A stretch of 31,482 nt of DNA from Thalassovita sp. (lineage in GTDB: Bacteria; Pseudomonadota; Alphaproteobacteria; Rhodobacterales; Rhodobacteraceae): positions 1 to 31,482 of the forward strand of contig JARGPB010000029.1 in assembly GCA_029212905.1 (NCBI GenBank), written 5' to 3'. Shown in pieces: positions 7,570-15,526 of this stretch. Position numbers and translations under genes: made by a program. The notes under the pieces were generated by a model that did not search any database, was not told where the DNA came from, and was given only the letters and a program-made list of their open reading frames with translations. Within the stretch, counting starts at the first letter, position 1. Each line of letters begins with the position of its first letter.

Positions 7570-8424
7570 CTATTGAACGGGGAAAATGACGTTGGTCTGG
7601 CCGGTGCCGGACGATGGGAAATACTCGGTTACAACCTCGCATTTGGCGTCATAGGCGTCCCAACCCAGCGCACCATACAGCATCGCCGTGTCATGCATTG
7701 ATCCTTCGCCGCAACAAAACTCAGCGTATTCTGGCAACATTTTCAAGAAGGTAGCGTGATCGCCGTTCTTCCACATCTCCAGAACATGCAGATCCATCTG
7801 CCGGTTGAATTCCGAACTGATGGTAAAGGTGCCATTGTTCGCAGCATAGTCCTTGTTCGGCCAGATTTTGTGGCTCAGCGACCCCGAGGCGACCAGCAAC
7901 ACCTTGCTGTCCGAAGCCTCGACTGCGGCGCGGATTGCCTCGCCGACAATGCGGCTTTCGTCGTGGCCATGTACGGTGCACCACGCAGCGACGGACACAA
8001 CCTTCATGTCATGGGCCCGCGACATGAACCGCATCGGAACCAGCGACCCGTATTCCAGATCCAGGCTGTCCAGATGATGCGCCAGCGTATAGGCCCCGCG
8101 ATCTGTGGCCTCTTTGGCGATTGCATCCCCCAGCGCGGGGTTGCCGTTGTATTCATAGGGCATGTTCTGGATGAACTGCGGGAATTCATTCGAGGTGAAC
8201 AGCCCTGCGAAATGGTTTCTGGCGTTGATATGGAACCCCGCGTTGATCACCCAATGCGTATCGCAGATCACAATCGTATCTGCGCCCAGCTCTTTGGCGC
8301 GGCGCGCGATTTCAATGTGCCCGTCAATGGCGGCCTGGCGTTTGCCTTTGACCGGCCCATCCTGTTCGGACATCAACATGGTGGGCACGTGGGTGCACTT
8401 GGCGGCTAGAACGATTTCACCCAT
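7570..8424 (-). CDS. hpaD: 3,4-dihydroxyphenylacetate 2,3-dioxygenase, class III (LigB-type)
   Basis: Cleaves homoprotocatechuate to 5-carboxymethyl-2-hydroxymuconate semialdehyde, the substrate of the upstream hpaE product. It closely follows the enterobacterial HpaD/HpcB pattern in sequence and length (284 aa): KCTHVPTM near the N-terminus with a metal-ligand histidine, CDTHWVINAGFHINA, LEYGSLVPMRFM, ASGSLSHKIWP, MLPEYAEFCCGEGSMHDTAML and FPSSGTGQTN near the C-terminus. The start overlaps the hpaE stop by one base (TAATG on the minus strand), so the two are coupled. A second, structurally unrelated enzyme of the same predicted activity follows immediately. Confidence 0.92.
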   Translation of the reverse strand: MGEIVLAAKCTHVPTMLMSEQDGPVKGKRQAAIDGHIEIARRAKELGADTIVICDTHWVINAGFHINARNHFAGLFTSNEFPQFIQNMPYEYNGNPALGDAIAKEATDRGAYTLAHHLDSLDLEYGSLVPMRFMSRAHDMKVVSVAAWCTVHGHDESRIVGEAIRAAVEASDSKVLLVASGSLSHKIWPNKDYAANNGTFTISSEFNRQMDLHVLEMWKNGDHATFLKMLPEYAEFCCGEGSMHDTAMLYGALGWDAYDAKCEVVTEYFPSSGTGQTNVIFPVQ

Positions 8425-9935
8425 TAGTTTGCTCCCAATTTGGTAATTTTGTGCTGACCCGTCGCAAATCCGATCAGCTTTTGCTCCATGTAGAATTCGA
8501 AGGACCAGTCGCCCCCGTCGCGGCCGATACCGCTGGCCTTGACCCCACCAAAGGGCGTCGGCAGGTGGCGCACGTTTTCAGAGTTCACCCAGATCATACC
8601 GGCCTCCAGCTTATCCGTGAACCGCAGAGCACGAGTCAGGTCGTTGGTCCAGACATAGCCCGTCAGCCCATAGGGAATGTCATTGGCGATCCCAAGCGCC
8701 TCTTCTTCGGTCGAAAACGGAATCGACGTCAGAACCGGCCCAAAGATTTCCTCTTGTGCGATGCGCATTTGGTTGTTGGCGTTGGTGAACAATGTCGGCC
8801 GCACAAAATACCCCGTGTCACCGACCTTCACCCCACCGGCGGCGACGGTCGCGCCGTCCTCTTTGGCGATGTCAAAATAGCTGGTGACTTTGTTGTAATG
8901 CTCTTGCGTCACCAACGGCCCGATTTCCGTTGCGGGATCCAGCGGGTGGCCGACCTTGATGTTGTTGATCCGTTCGACCAGTTTGGCCTCGAATTCCTCG
9001 CGGATCGTGTCCTGCACCAGCAACCGCGAGGAAGAGGTGCAGCGCTCTCCGTTCACCGAGAAAATCATAAAGATCACCGCATCCAGGGCACGCTCCAGAT
9101 CCGAGTCGTCAAACACGATCACAGGGTTCTTGCCACCCAGTTCCAGGTGGTTCCGCTTAAGCGTATCAGCCCCCTGTTTGGTGATCAGACTGCCTGTGCG
9201 GCTTTCGCCAACAAAGGCGATGGCCTTGATTTTCGGATGTTCGCACAGCGCCTTGCCCGCGCCTTCGCCAAAGCCGTTGACGGTGTTCAGGACGCCCGGC
9301 GGCAGGCCCGCCTCTTCGGCGATTTCGACCAACAGGCGCGCCGTCAACGGCGAGGCCTCGGCGGGTTTATGAACCACGGTACACCCTGCCGCCAACGCCG
9401 GAGCAATTTTCCAGGTCGACAGCATGAACGGCGTGTTCCACGGCGTAATGACGCCAACCGGACCGATCGGCACACGGGTGGTAACGTTCATCAGCGACGG
9501 CGATTGCAGGTGCTGCCCATCGCGCGCCTGCACGACCTGATCCGCAAAATAGCGAAAATTCTCGGCTCCGCGCAATGCGGCCTTGGACATGAATTTATAG
9601 GCCTGCCCGGTGTCCCAGCATTCGCACAGCGCGATTTCCTCGGCGCGGGCTTCGATACCTTCTGCCACGCGGATCAGGATTTTCTTGCGTTCCAGCGCAG
9701 GCATATCGCGCCACACAACAAAGGCCTCGTGCGCTGCATTTGCGGCGGCGTCGATGTCCTCGGCCGTGCCGTGTGCGACATCACAGATCACCGTTTTATC
9801 CACTGGCGAGGTCGACTGAAACGTTCCCGCCCCACCGGGCACATCTACGCCGCCGATCCGGTTCAGGATTCCGGTCTCCTGAAATCTCTCCAGATAGCCG
9901 CCTAATTTGGTGATATTATCGTCAAGTACGCTCAT
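8424..9935 (-). CDS. hpaE: 5-carboxymethyl-2-hydroxymuconate semialdehyde dehydrogenase
   Basis: NAD-dependent aldehyde dehydrogenase that oxidises the ring-cleavage product of homoprotocatechuate. The 503-aa protein has the catalytic Cys299 in NGERCTSSSRL and the general-base Glu265 in LELGGKNPV, the usual 34 residues apart; GPVGVITPWNTPFM, FVGESRTGS and EEIFGPVL are also present. The start at 9935 is chosen because GGAGG lies 7 nt upstream and the longer open frame to 10097 has no family homology. First gene of the minus-strand hpa unit. The later hpa genes (hpaF, hpaG, hpaH, hpaI) and the hydroxylase are not in the window. Assigned as hpaE rather than a general ALDH because of hpaD and hpaR next to it. 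Confidence 0.9.
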   Translation of the reverse strand: MSVLDDNITKLGGYLERFQETGILNRIGGVDVPGGAGTFQSTSPVDKTVICDVAHGTAEDIDAAANAAHEAFVVWRDMPALERKKILIRVAEGIEARAEEIALCECWDTGQAYKFMSKAALRGAENFRYFADQVVQARDGQHLQSPSLMNVTTRVPIGPVGVITPWNTPFMLSTWKIAPALAAGCTVVHKPAEASPLTARLLVEIAEEAGLPPGVLNTVNGFGEGAGKALCEHPKIKAIAFVGESRTGSLITKQGADTLKRNHLELGGKNPVIVFDDSDLERALDAVIFMIFSVNGERCTSSSRLLVQDTIREEFEAKLVERINNIKVGHPLDPATEIGPLVTQEHYNKVTSYFDIAKEDGATVAAGGVKVGDTGYFVRPTLFTNANNQMRIAQEEIFGPVLTSIPFSTEEEALGIANDIPYGLTGYVWTNDLTRALRFTDKLEAGMIWVNSENVRHLPTPFGGVKASGIGRDGGDWSFEFYMEQKLIGFATGQHKITKLGAN

Positions 9936-10088
9936 GCGATGTCCTCCAGTGGTCACGGACACTCTCGTCGACAGAGACGTCCGGCATTGATATTCCGCGT
10001 CTGCGCGGGTCTCTCTGTGCGGCGTCCATTTGCCTAAGGCCTGTGCGACTATTGTCCTTGGCCGAACGGAATGTGCGGCGCGCCACTC

Positions 10089-10119
10089 ATTTAACATGTT
10101 AATTATTGCTAAGTTAAAT
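10089..10119. promoter_or_regulatory. MarR-type operator candidate in the hpaE-hpaR divergent region
   Basis: A perfect 12-bp palindrome TTAACATGTTAA lies at 10091-10102, and a further inverted copy of the arm (GTTAAAT, 10113-10119) pairs with ATTTAAC at 10089-10095. The stretch is markedly AT-rich between GC-rich flanks and lies between the divergent starts of hpaE (9935) and hpaR (10193), where a MarR-family regulator would be expected to control both. TTGCTA (10106) and TATGTT (10130), 18 bp apart, are a possible promoter for hpaR. The rest of 9936-10192 has no supported gene. Confidence 0.6.
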
Positions 10120-10192
10120 AAACACGAGCTATGTTGTCAAGACCAAGTTCACGGTGCATCAGATCATCCAAACAAAACCCGAGGCCCTGAAG

Positions 10193-10627
10193 ATGTCCAA
10201 GCTCCCGTCCACCACCCGTTCGCTACCGATCGCATTGATCCGCGCCCGCGAGGGGGTGATGGCCCCGATCCGTGACATGCTGGCGGAAACGGGTATCACC
10301 GAACAGCAATGGCGGGTGCTGCGGGTGCTGTCGGAATATGGCGCGCTGGACACGACGACTCTGGCCGAACGATCCTGTCTGCTGTTTCCCAGCCTGACTC
10401 GAATCGCGGCAACCCTGCGCGAAAAGGGGCTGATCACCCAGACCCGTGACATCCAGGACCGTCGGCGCCAATTCATCGAGATCACCCCAAAAGGGCAAAA
10501 GATCATCAGTGACCGCGTCGATCACGCCGCGCAGATCGTGGCCGAATTCAAAACAACCCTGGGCGCTGACAATTACGAAACGCTCTTGGATTTGCTGGCG
10601 ATGCTTGATCCCGGCGCGCGGGACTAA
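10193..10627 (+). CDS. hpaR: MarR-family regulator, HpaR-like
   Basis: Winged-helix repressor expected to sense homoprotocatechuate or related phenolics and control the divergent hpa genes. The 144-aa protein begins with a helix (LPIALIRAREGVMAPIRDML) aligned to the start of E. coli HpaR, then ITEQQWRVLRVLSEYGALDTTTLAERSCLLFPSLTRIAATLREKGLI, the DNA-binding helices, then the wing (TRDIQDRRRQFIEITPKGQ). ATG 10193 is chosen to match HpaR length; a GTG at 10154 would add 13 residues without homology. Neither start has a strong Shine-Dalgarno. Its stop is 14 bases from the end of the convergent sulfotransferase gene. Confidence 0.88.
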   Translation: MSKLPSTTRSLPIALIRAREGVMAPIRDMLAETGITEQQWRVLRVLSEYGALDTTTLAERSCLLFPSLTRIAATLREKGLITQTRDIQDRRRQFIEITPKGQKIISDRVDHAAQIVAEFKTTLGADNYETLLDLLAMLDPGARD

Positions 10628-10641
10628 CCCCCGCCGAAAAA

Positions 10642-11286
10642 TCACTCGTAGCAATAGCCGAATTGCGCGACATCCGCAGCACATGTACGAGCGATAATCT
10701 GCGCGTCTTCCTCGGTATAATAGCGGTGATAATCAATCCGGTTCGACCGGTTCACATGCGGCAAATCCAGTTCGAATCCCAGATGGTCCCACAGCGGGCG
10801 CGCATCCTCATAGAGATGTTCCAGCCGGATATAGGCGTTGCAATGCTGCTGTCCGCGAATGTCGGTCATGTAGAAACTGGCGGGCGCGGCGCTAAGCGAC
10901 ATCTGCGTATGTGCGTGGTTCAGAAACTGCGTAAACGTCGATCCCTGCGCCAGCCGGACAGCGGGGTGATCGAAACTCTGCTCTTGCAGCCAGTGGTAAT
11001 AGCTGACCACCCGGTCCCACGGATTTCGCACTAGGGTAAAGGTGAAATACTCTGCGATCTGCTCGGGCGTGATCAGCCCGTCGATATCCGCCAGGGTCGA
11101 GTGTTTCCACAACCGCCCAGCCGTCTGAACCTGCGCCATACGGGACCGTCGGCGCCGCGCTTTGGGGGTATCCCCCAGCATGATGTCGTCCTTCTTGGCG
11201 CGGTCCTCCAGCGCCAACGCCATCGAGGTCCCCCCCGTTTTTGGAATATGGATGAAAATGTATTTGCGGCCATGCGACAGGATCAT
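10642..11286 (-). CDS. Sulfotransferase family protein (214 aa)
   Basis: PAPS-dependent sulfotransferase-like protein. The N-terminal FIHIPKTGGTSM is the 5'-phosphosulfate-binding loop; the central FTLVRNPWDRVVSYYHW is the 3'-phosphate-binding motif. Together these define the Sulfotransfer_2 type found in bacterial exopolysaccharide and glycan sulfation. A late segment (IRLEHLYEDARPLWDHLGFEL) is also typical. It stands alone here, convergent with hpaR and divergent from the acyl-CoA synthetase, so the acceptor cannot be guessed from context. Length is near the short end for the family but both cofactor motifs are complete. Confidence 0.82.
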   Translation of the reverse strand: MILSHGRKYIFIHIPKTGGTSMALALEDRAKKDDIMLGDTPKARRRRSRMAQVQTAGRLWKHSTLADIDGLITPEQIAEYFTFTLVRNPWDRVVSYYHWLQEQSFDHPAVRLAQGSTFTQFLNHAHTQMSLSAAPASFYMTDIRGQQHCNAYIRLEHLYEDARPLWDHLGFELDLPHVNRSNRIDYHRYYTEEDAQIIARTCAADVAQFGYCYE

Positions 11287-11419
11287 GCCTGAACGCTAGC
11301 GGATTGTCGGCATTGGGAAAACCCCACTCAGCCGATGAATCGGGGCTTTCTTTGGGGATACATTCCAACGCAGTATATGGCCAAACGAATTCTATCCAAT
11401 GATGACATGGAGAACACCG

Positions 11420-13045
11420 ATGGGCTGGATGGCGGATGAAACCGGGCTGGAAAAAAACGCGGCGAATTACGTACCGATGACACCCCTGTCGTGGCTGAAC
11501 CGCGCCAGGGACGTATTTCCGAACCACATGGCTGTGGTCTACGGCACGCATCGGAAAACCTATGCCGAATACCACGCGCGCGTCAGCCGTCTGGCCTCGG
11601 CCCTTGTGAAACTGGGGGTGCAGTCCGGCGATGTGGTGGCGACCGTACTGCCGAACCTGCCCGCTCAGGCCGAGGCGCATTTCGGCGTGCCCGCCTGCGG
11701 AGCCGTGCTGAACGCGATCAACACCCGGCTCGAAAGCGACACAATCAGCTATATTCTGGATCACGGTCAGGCCAAGGTCGTGCTGGTTGATCCGCAATTC
11801 CTGCCCGTGGTGGCCCAGGCAATCGAGGATATGATCGGCCCCTCGCCCATCGTGATCGAGGTCGCGGACGATCAAGCCGGGGTGCACGGCCACGGCCATT
11901 ACATGGAATACGAGGATCTGCTGGCCACGGGCGATCCCGATTTCGACTGGATGATGCCTCAGGACGAATGGGAAAGCATCGCGCTGAACTATACGTCGGG
12001 CACCACCGGGCGGCCCAAGGGCGTGGTCTATCACCACCGCGGGGCCTATCTGAATGCCATGGGTCAGGGGATCAGCTGGCGGTTGCCGATGCATCCACAG
12101 TACCTGACCATCGTCCCGCTGTTTCACTGTAACGGCTGGTGCCACACATGGCTGATGCCGGCCTATGGCGGCACGGTGATCTGTTGCCGCGACATCACCG
12201 CCAAGGCTGTGTTCGACGCCATCGCAGACGAAGGCGCAACCCATTTCGGCGGCGCGCCGATCGTACTGAACACGTTGGTGAACGCCCCCGAAAGCGACCG
12301 CCGCGACTTTGATCATGTGGTCGAGGTCTTTACCGCAGGCGCCCCGCCCGCCCCCGCGACCCTGGCCAAGATTGAACCGATGGGATTCAACGTCACGCAG
12401 GTCTATGGCCTGACCGAGGTCTACGGCCCGGCCACCGAATGCACCTGGCGCGATGAATGGGACCACCTGCAAGGCGACGACCGCGCCGCAATCAAGGCCC
12501 GCCAGGGTGTCGCCATGCCCATCATGGAACACATCACTGTCGTGGACGAAAAGATGCAGCAAATTCCGATGGACAGCACGGCTCAGGGCGAAATCGTCAT
12601 GCGTGGCAACGGGGTGATGAAGGGCTATCTGAAGAACCCCAAAGCCACAGCCGAGGCCTTTGCAGGCGGGTATTTCCGCACTGGCGACATCGCGATCCAG
12701 CATCCAGACACCTATATCCAGATCGCGGACCGGGCCAAGGACATCATTATTTCTGGCGGCGAGAACATCAGCTCGGTCGAGGTCGAAGGCGTCCTGATGG
12801 GCCACCCGGATGTGCTGCTATGTGCGGTGGTTGCCAAGCCGCATGAAAAATGGGGCGAGATCCCCTGCGCCTTTGTCGAGCTCAAGGACGGGCACAGCGC
12901 AACCGAGGCCGAAATGATCGCCTTTGCCCGCGAACGTCTGGCCGGGTTCAAAACCCCCAAAAAGGTGGTGTTTCAGGAATTGCCCAAAACCTCGACGGGT
13001 AAAATCCAGAAATTTGAACTGCGCACCACCGCCAAGACCCTGTGA
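11420..13045 (+). CDS. AMP-dependent acyl-CoA synthetase (fatty-acid CoA ligase)
   Basis: Activates a carboxylic acid to its CoA thioester through an acyl-adenylate. ANL-superfamily motifs in order: YTSGTTGRPKGVVYHH (phosphate-binding loop), VYGLTEVYGPATEC (adenine contact), YFRTGDIAI with RAKDIIISGGENIS (hinge), and KTSTGKIQKFELR with the C-terminal catalytic lysine. Starts at 11399, 11402 and 11420 are possible; 11420 has GGAGA six bases upstream and yields a 541-aa protein. The sequence belongs to the medium/short-chain fatty-acid ligase type. It does not show the N-terminal pattern I recall for the experimentally studied DmdB of Ruegeria, so a DMSP role is not claimed. Monocistronic by appearance. 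Confidence 0.88.
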   Translation: MGWMADETGLEKNAANYVPMTPLSWLNRARDVFPNHMAVVYGTHRKTYAEYHARVSRLASALVKLGVQSGDVVATVLPNLPAQAEAHFGVPACGAVLNAINTRLESDTISYILDHGQAKVVLVDPQFLPVVAQAIEDMIGPSPIVIEVADDQAGVHGHGHYMEYEDLLATGDPDFDWMMPQDEWESIALNYTSGTTGRPKGVVYHHRGAYLNAMGQGISWRLPMHPQYLTIVPLFHCNGWCHTWLMPAYGGTVICCRDITAKAVFDAIADEGATHFGGAPIVLNTLVNAPESDRRDFDHVVEVFTAGAPPAPATLAKIEPMGFNVTQVYGLTEVYGPATECTWRDEWDHLQGDDRAAIKARQGVAMPIMEHITVVDEKMQQIPMDSTAQGEIVMRGNGVMKGYLKNPKATAEAFAGGYFRTGDIAIQHPDTYIQIADRAKDIIISGGENISSVEVEGVLMGHPDVLLCAVVAKPHEKWGEIPCAFVELKDGHSATEAEMIAFARERLAGFKTPKKVVFQELPKTSTGKIQKFELRTTAKTL

Positions 13046-13123
13046 TGTGATCGGGGGGCGGATTGCCGCCCCCGCCCTGCCCGTGTTATCCATATGGTCA
13101 GACAAGAGGCAGGGCAGCCCGAA

Positions 13124-14152
13124 ATGACAGCACTTCAGAAATACCAGCGGATCGAAGCCTCTGGTCTTTGGCGCCCGGGGCCGGACGCCCAGCGCCGCGA
13201 GGTGATCGTTTCAATCGGCGACGCCACGTTGGTCGTCACCGACATGAAGGAACAGCCGCTGGCGCATTGGTCCCTTGCGGCCATTGAGCGCGCGAATCCC
13301 GGCGAGCTTCCTGCCGTTTATCATCCCGACGGCGACCCGGACGAAACCCTGGAACTGACCGAAGACGAAGCCGAGATGATCGGCGCGATTGAAAAACTGC
13401 GCCAGGCCATTGATCGGGGGCGTCCCAAACCGGGGCGTCTGCGCTTGCTGATCCTGGGCGGTGTGGTGGCCAGCGTTACAGCCCTGTCGGTGTTCTGGTT
13501 GCCCGGCGCCATGGTGAATCACGCGGTCACAGTTGTTCCGCACTCCAAACGTGTCGATCTGGGCGAACGCCTGCTGACCCACACCCAGCGCGTGACCGGA
13601 CAGGCCTGCGCAACCCCCGCCGCATCCACCGCACTCGAAAGCCTGTCACGCCGCGTGACCCTACCGGACGGCCAGGTCAGCCGCATCGTTGTGATGCGCT
13701 CGGGTGTGTCGGAAACCGTGCTGCTGCCGGGGCGCATCCTGCTGATCAGCCGCCGCCTGATCGAGGAATACGAGGACCCCGGCGTCGCCGCTGGCTTTGT
13801 CGTCGCCGAACTGATCCGCGCCCAGGCAAACGATCCGTTGAAACAATTGCTGACCGATGGTGGTTTCACCGAAACCCTGCGTCTGCTGACCACGGGCACC
13901 CTGCCGGATGAAACCCTGGCCGCCTATACCGAAACGGTGCTGGCCCAGCCCCGCAGCCCGATCACGGATGCCGATCTGCTCACAGGCTTCGCTGCGGCGA
14001 AACTGTCCTCGACGCCGTATGCCTATGCGCTGGATGTCTCGGGCGAGGAAACGCTGGGCCTGATCGAGGCCGACCCGATGCGCGGCCAGACCGTCCCCGA
14101 AATCCTCAGCGATGCCGATTGGGTCCGTCTGCAAGAAATCTGTAACGGCTAG
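13124..14152 (+). CDS. Membrane-anchored M48-peptidase-like protein lacking the HExxH zinc motif
   Basis: Probable catalytically inactive relative of M48 metallopeptidases, 342 aa. Layout: a soluble N-terminal domain (1 to about 100), a single membrane helix (about 108-128, LLILGGVVASVTALSVFWLP), then an extracytoplasmic region. The segment SETVLLPGRILLISRRLIEE resembles the NAFALPGG-type strand before the M48 active site, and it is followed by DPGVAAGFVVAELIRAQANDPL, where M48 enzymes have an AAVLAHEIGH-type helix. Here the HExxH position reads A228-E229-L230-I231-R232: both zinc histidines are absent. ATG 13124 is preferred over 13094 because the latter has no Shine-Dalgarno. The family call is by motif spacing only; without it this is a conserved-looking hypothetical membrane protein. 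Confidence 0.6.
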   Translation: MTALQKYQRIEASGLWRPGPDAQRREVIVSIGDATLVVTDMKEQPLAHWSLAAIERANPGELPAVYHPDGDPDETLELTEDEAEMIGAIEKLRQAIDRGRPKPGRLRLLILGGVVASVTALSVFWLPGAMVNHAVTVVPHSKRVDLGERLLTHTQRVTGQACATPAASTALESLSRRVTLPDGQVSRIVVMRSGVSETVLLPGRILLISRRLIEEYEDPGVAAGFVVAELIRAQANDPLKQLLTDGGFTETLRLLTTGTLPDETLAAYTETVLAQPRSPITDADLLTGFAAAKLSSTPYAYALDVSGEETLGLIEADPMRGQTVPEILSDADWVRLQEICNG

Positions 14153-14188
14153 ACCAGAGGCCAGGGGCACGACGCGCCCCCAAGTCAC

Positions 14189-15460
14189 TTAGCGGGCAAA
14201 GGCATCCCGGAATCCGGCCCGACGCGCCGTTGCCAGCGCCGTATTCAGATCACCCGCTGATCCAAACGGACCCGCCAGAACGATCTGATAGGTTTTTCCG
14301 CCCTTGGTATAGCGCGACATCCGAACCGGCAGCCCAGACTGCTGAAGCCGCTGCGCCGTCCGTTGCGCATTCGCCGGAACACCAAAAGTACCAACCTGAA
14401 CGTATTTCTTGCCCGTAACCGGCGCAGCAGGCCGCGATTTGGTTGAAACCACCGCGCGGGTTTTGACCCGAGCCTGCGATTTCGTCGAAACCCGAGGGGT
14501 CTTGATATGCTTATAGGCTTGTTGCTGCTGCTGCGTGGTCAGGTTGGTATAGGGATAGACCAGGTTCGGGTTCGCGCGCGCGGCATCCTTGCCGGTGCGG
14601 CGGTCGATCAGGCGGCGCGGGACAGTCTGGGTCCAGATCAGGTCCATTGCGGCCTTGCCTGCCATGGTTTGTTCGGCGCGTTTTGGGTTCAGCCGGTCGT
14701 CTTCCCACACTTGGCGGTAACCTTTTGGGGTCTTGACGCCTGTGCCCGCTTTGACCCGGTTGTCATAGACATGTTTGGGCACAACGCGGGTTGTCGGCGC
14801 GACCGTCGCGGCGGTCACCACAGTGCCCGTCCGGGCCTGACCGGCACGGCCCGATGATCCATAGGACACGGGCGAATCCGTCTGCGGACCACAGCGCACG
14901 CCCGCGCCCTGCATGAACCGGCCGCTGGGGCCGAATTGCGGGCAGGCCGAAACCGCAGCAGGCGCCGCGATCTGAACGGGCGCCGCGCGTTTGGGCGCCG
15001 GCGGGGGCGCTACCTTGGCGCGAGACGGCTTCATCACCTTGGGCGGTGTCGTGATCGAGGCCACAGTTCGGATCGGAGCATTCACCGGCGCTGGCTTGGG
15101 CTTTGCGCGCACCACTTGAACGGGCTTCTTCACCGGGGCTTTTTTCACGGGGGCGGGTGTGGGCGCTGGGGCCGCGGCCACTTTGGTGGTTGGGGCTGCT
15201 TTGGGTTTCGCCTTGGCAAAGGTGGGCTGCGCGCCACAGATCGGCTGCCGCGAACGGGTCACGCGCGGCACCCATGTCACATTGCCGTCCACACCGGCGC
15301 GAATATAGACGCAGCCTTTGCTGTCGACATATTGCCGGGATTTATAAGACGCGGGTGGAAATTCAGCAGGCAGCGCCGATCCCAGCGCCTGGGCAAACAG
15401 GCCGGTACCGCTCAGAAAAATGGCAATTACCGCAGAAGAAACAACTTTCGAAACAGGCAT
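14189..15460 (-). CDS. Secreted SPOR-domain protein with Pro/Ala/Lys-rich linker
   Basis: Probable periplasmic peptidoglycan-binding protein of 423 aa. An N-terminal signal sequence (VVSSAVIAIFLSGTGLFAQA) is followed by a cysteine-containing module (SKGCVYIRAGVDGNVTWVP). Next is a long low-complexity linker rich in Ala, Pro and Lys (about 75-165), a middle module (TPKGYRQVWEDDRLNPKRAE) that I recognise from rhodobacterial SPOR proteins, and a C-terminal SPOR domain (KKYVQVGTFGVPANAQRTAQ to the end), which in this family binds denuded septal glycan. Start 15460 is set by the GGGGGG Shine-Dalgarno and the signal peptide. That Shine-Dalgarno is the 3' arm of a perfect 9-bp hairpin. The gene follows upp by 66 bp. 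Confidence 0.85.
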   Translation of the reverse strand: MPVSKVVSSAVIAIFLSGTGLFAQALGSALPAEFPPASYKSRQYVDSKGCVYIRAGVDGNVTWVPRVTRSRQPICGAQPTFAKAKPKAAPTTKVAAAPAPTPAPVKKAPVKKPVQVVRAKPKPAPVNAPIRTVASITTPPKVMKPSRAKVAPPPAPKRAAPVQIAAPAAVSACPQFGPSGRFMQGAGVRCGPQTDSPVSYGSSGRAGQARTGTVVTAATVAPTTRVVPKHVYDNRVKAGTGVKTPKGYRQVWEDDRLNPKRAEQTMAGKAAMDLIWTQTVPRRLIDRRTGKDAARANPNLVYPYTNLTTQQQQQAYKHIKTPRVSTKSQARVKTRAVVSTKSRPAAPVTGKKYVQVGTFGVPANAQRTAQRLQQSGLPVRMSRYTKGGKTYQIVLAGPFGSAGDLNTALATARRAGFRDAFAR

Positions 15461-15464
15461 ATGG

Positions 15465-15487
15465 CCCCCCAAACAGGCTTTGGGGGG
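15465..15487 (-). promoter_or_regulatory. Hairpin covering the ribosome binding site of the SPOR gene
   Basis: On the minus strand CCCCCCAAA (15487-15479) pairs perfectly with TTTGGGGGG (15473-15465) over a 5-nt loop. The G-run is the Shine-Dalgarno, four bases from the ATG. With no T-run after it, it fits translational control better than an intrinsic terminator for upp, though it could also attenuate read-through. Confidence 0.6.
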
Positions 15488-15526
15488 CAGGTTGCCCGAT
15501 TCACCCAAATTAGTAAAGGCTTTGGC

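Noticed and set aside
8451..9905. 484-codon plus-strand open frame opposite hpaE
   Set aside because: Antisense to an aldehyde dehydrogenase with intact catalytic residues; composition is that of a shadow frame.
10892..12805. 637-codon minus-strand open frame spanning the acyl-CoA synthetase and part of the sulfotransferase gene
   Set aside because: Covers two real genes with complete motifs, and its own translation has no recognisable domain.
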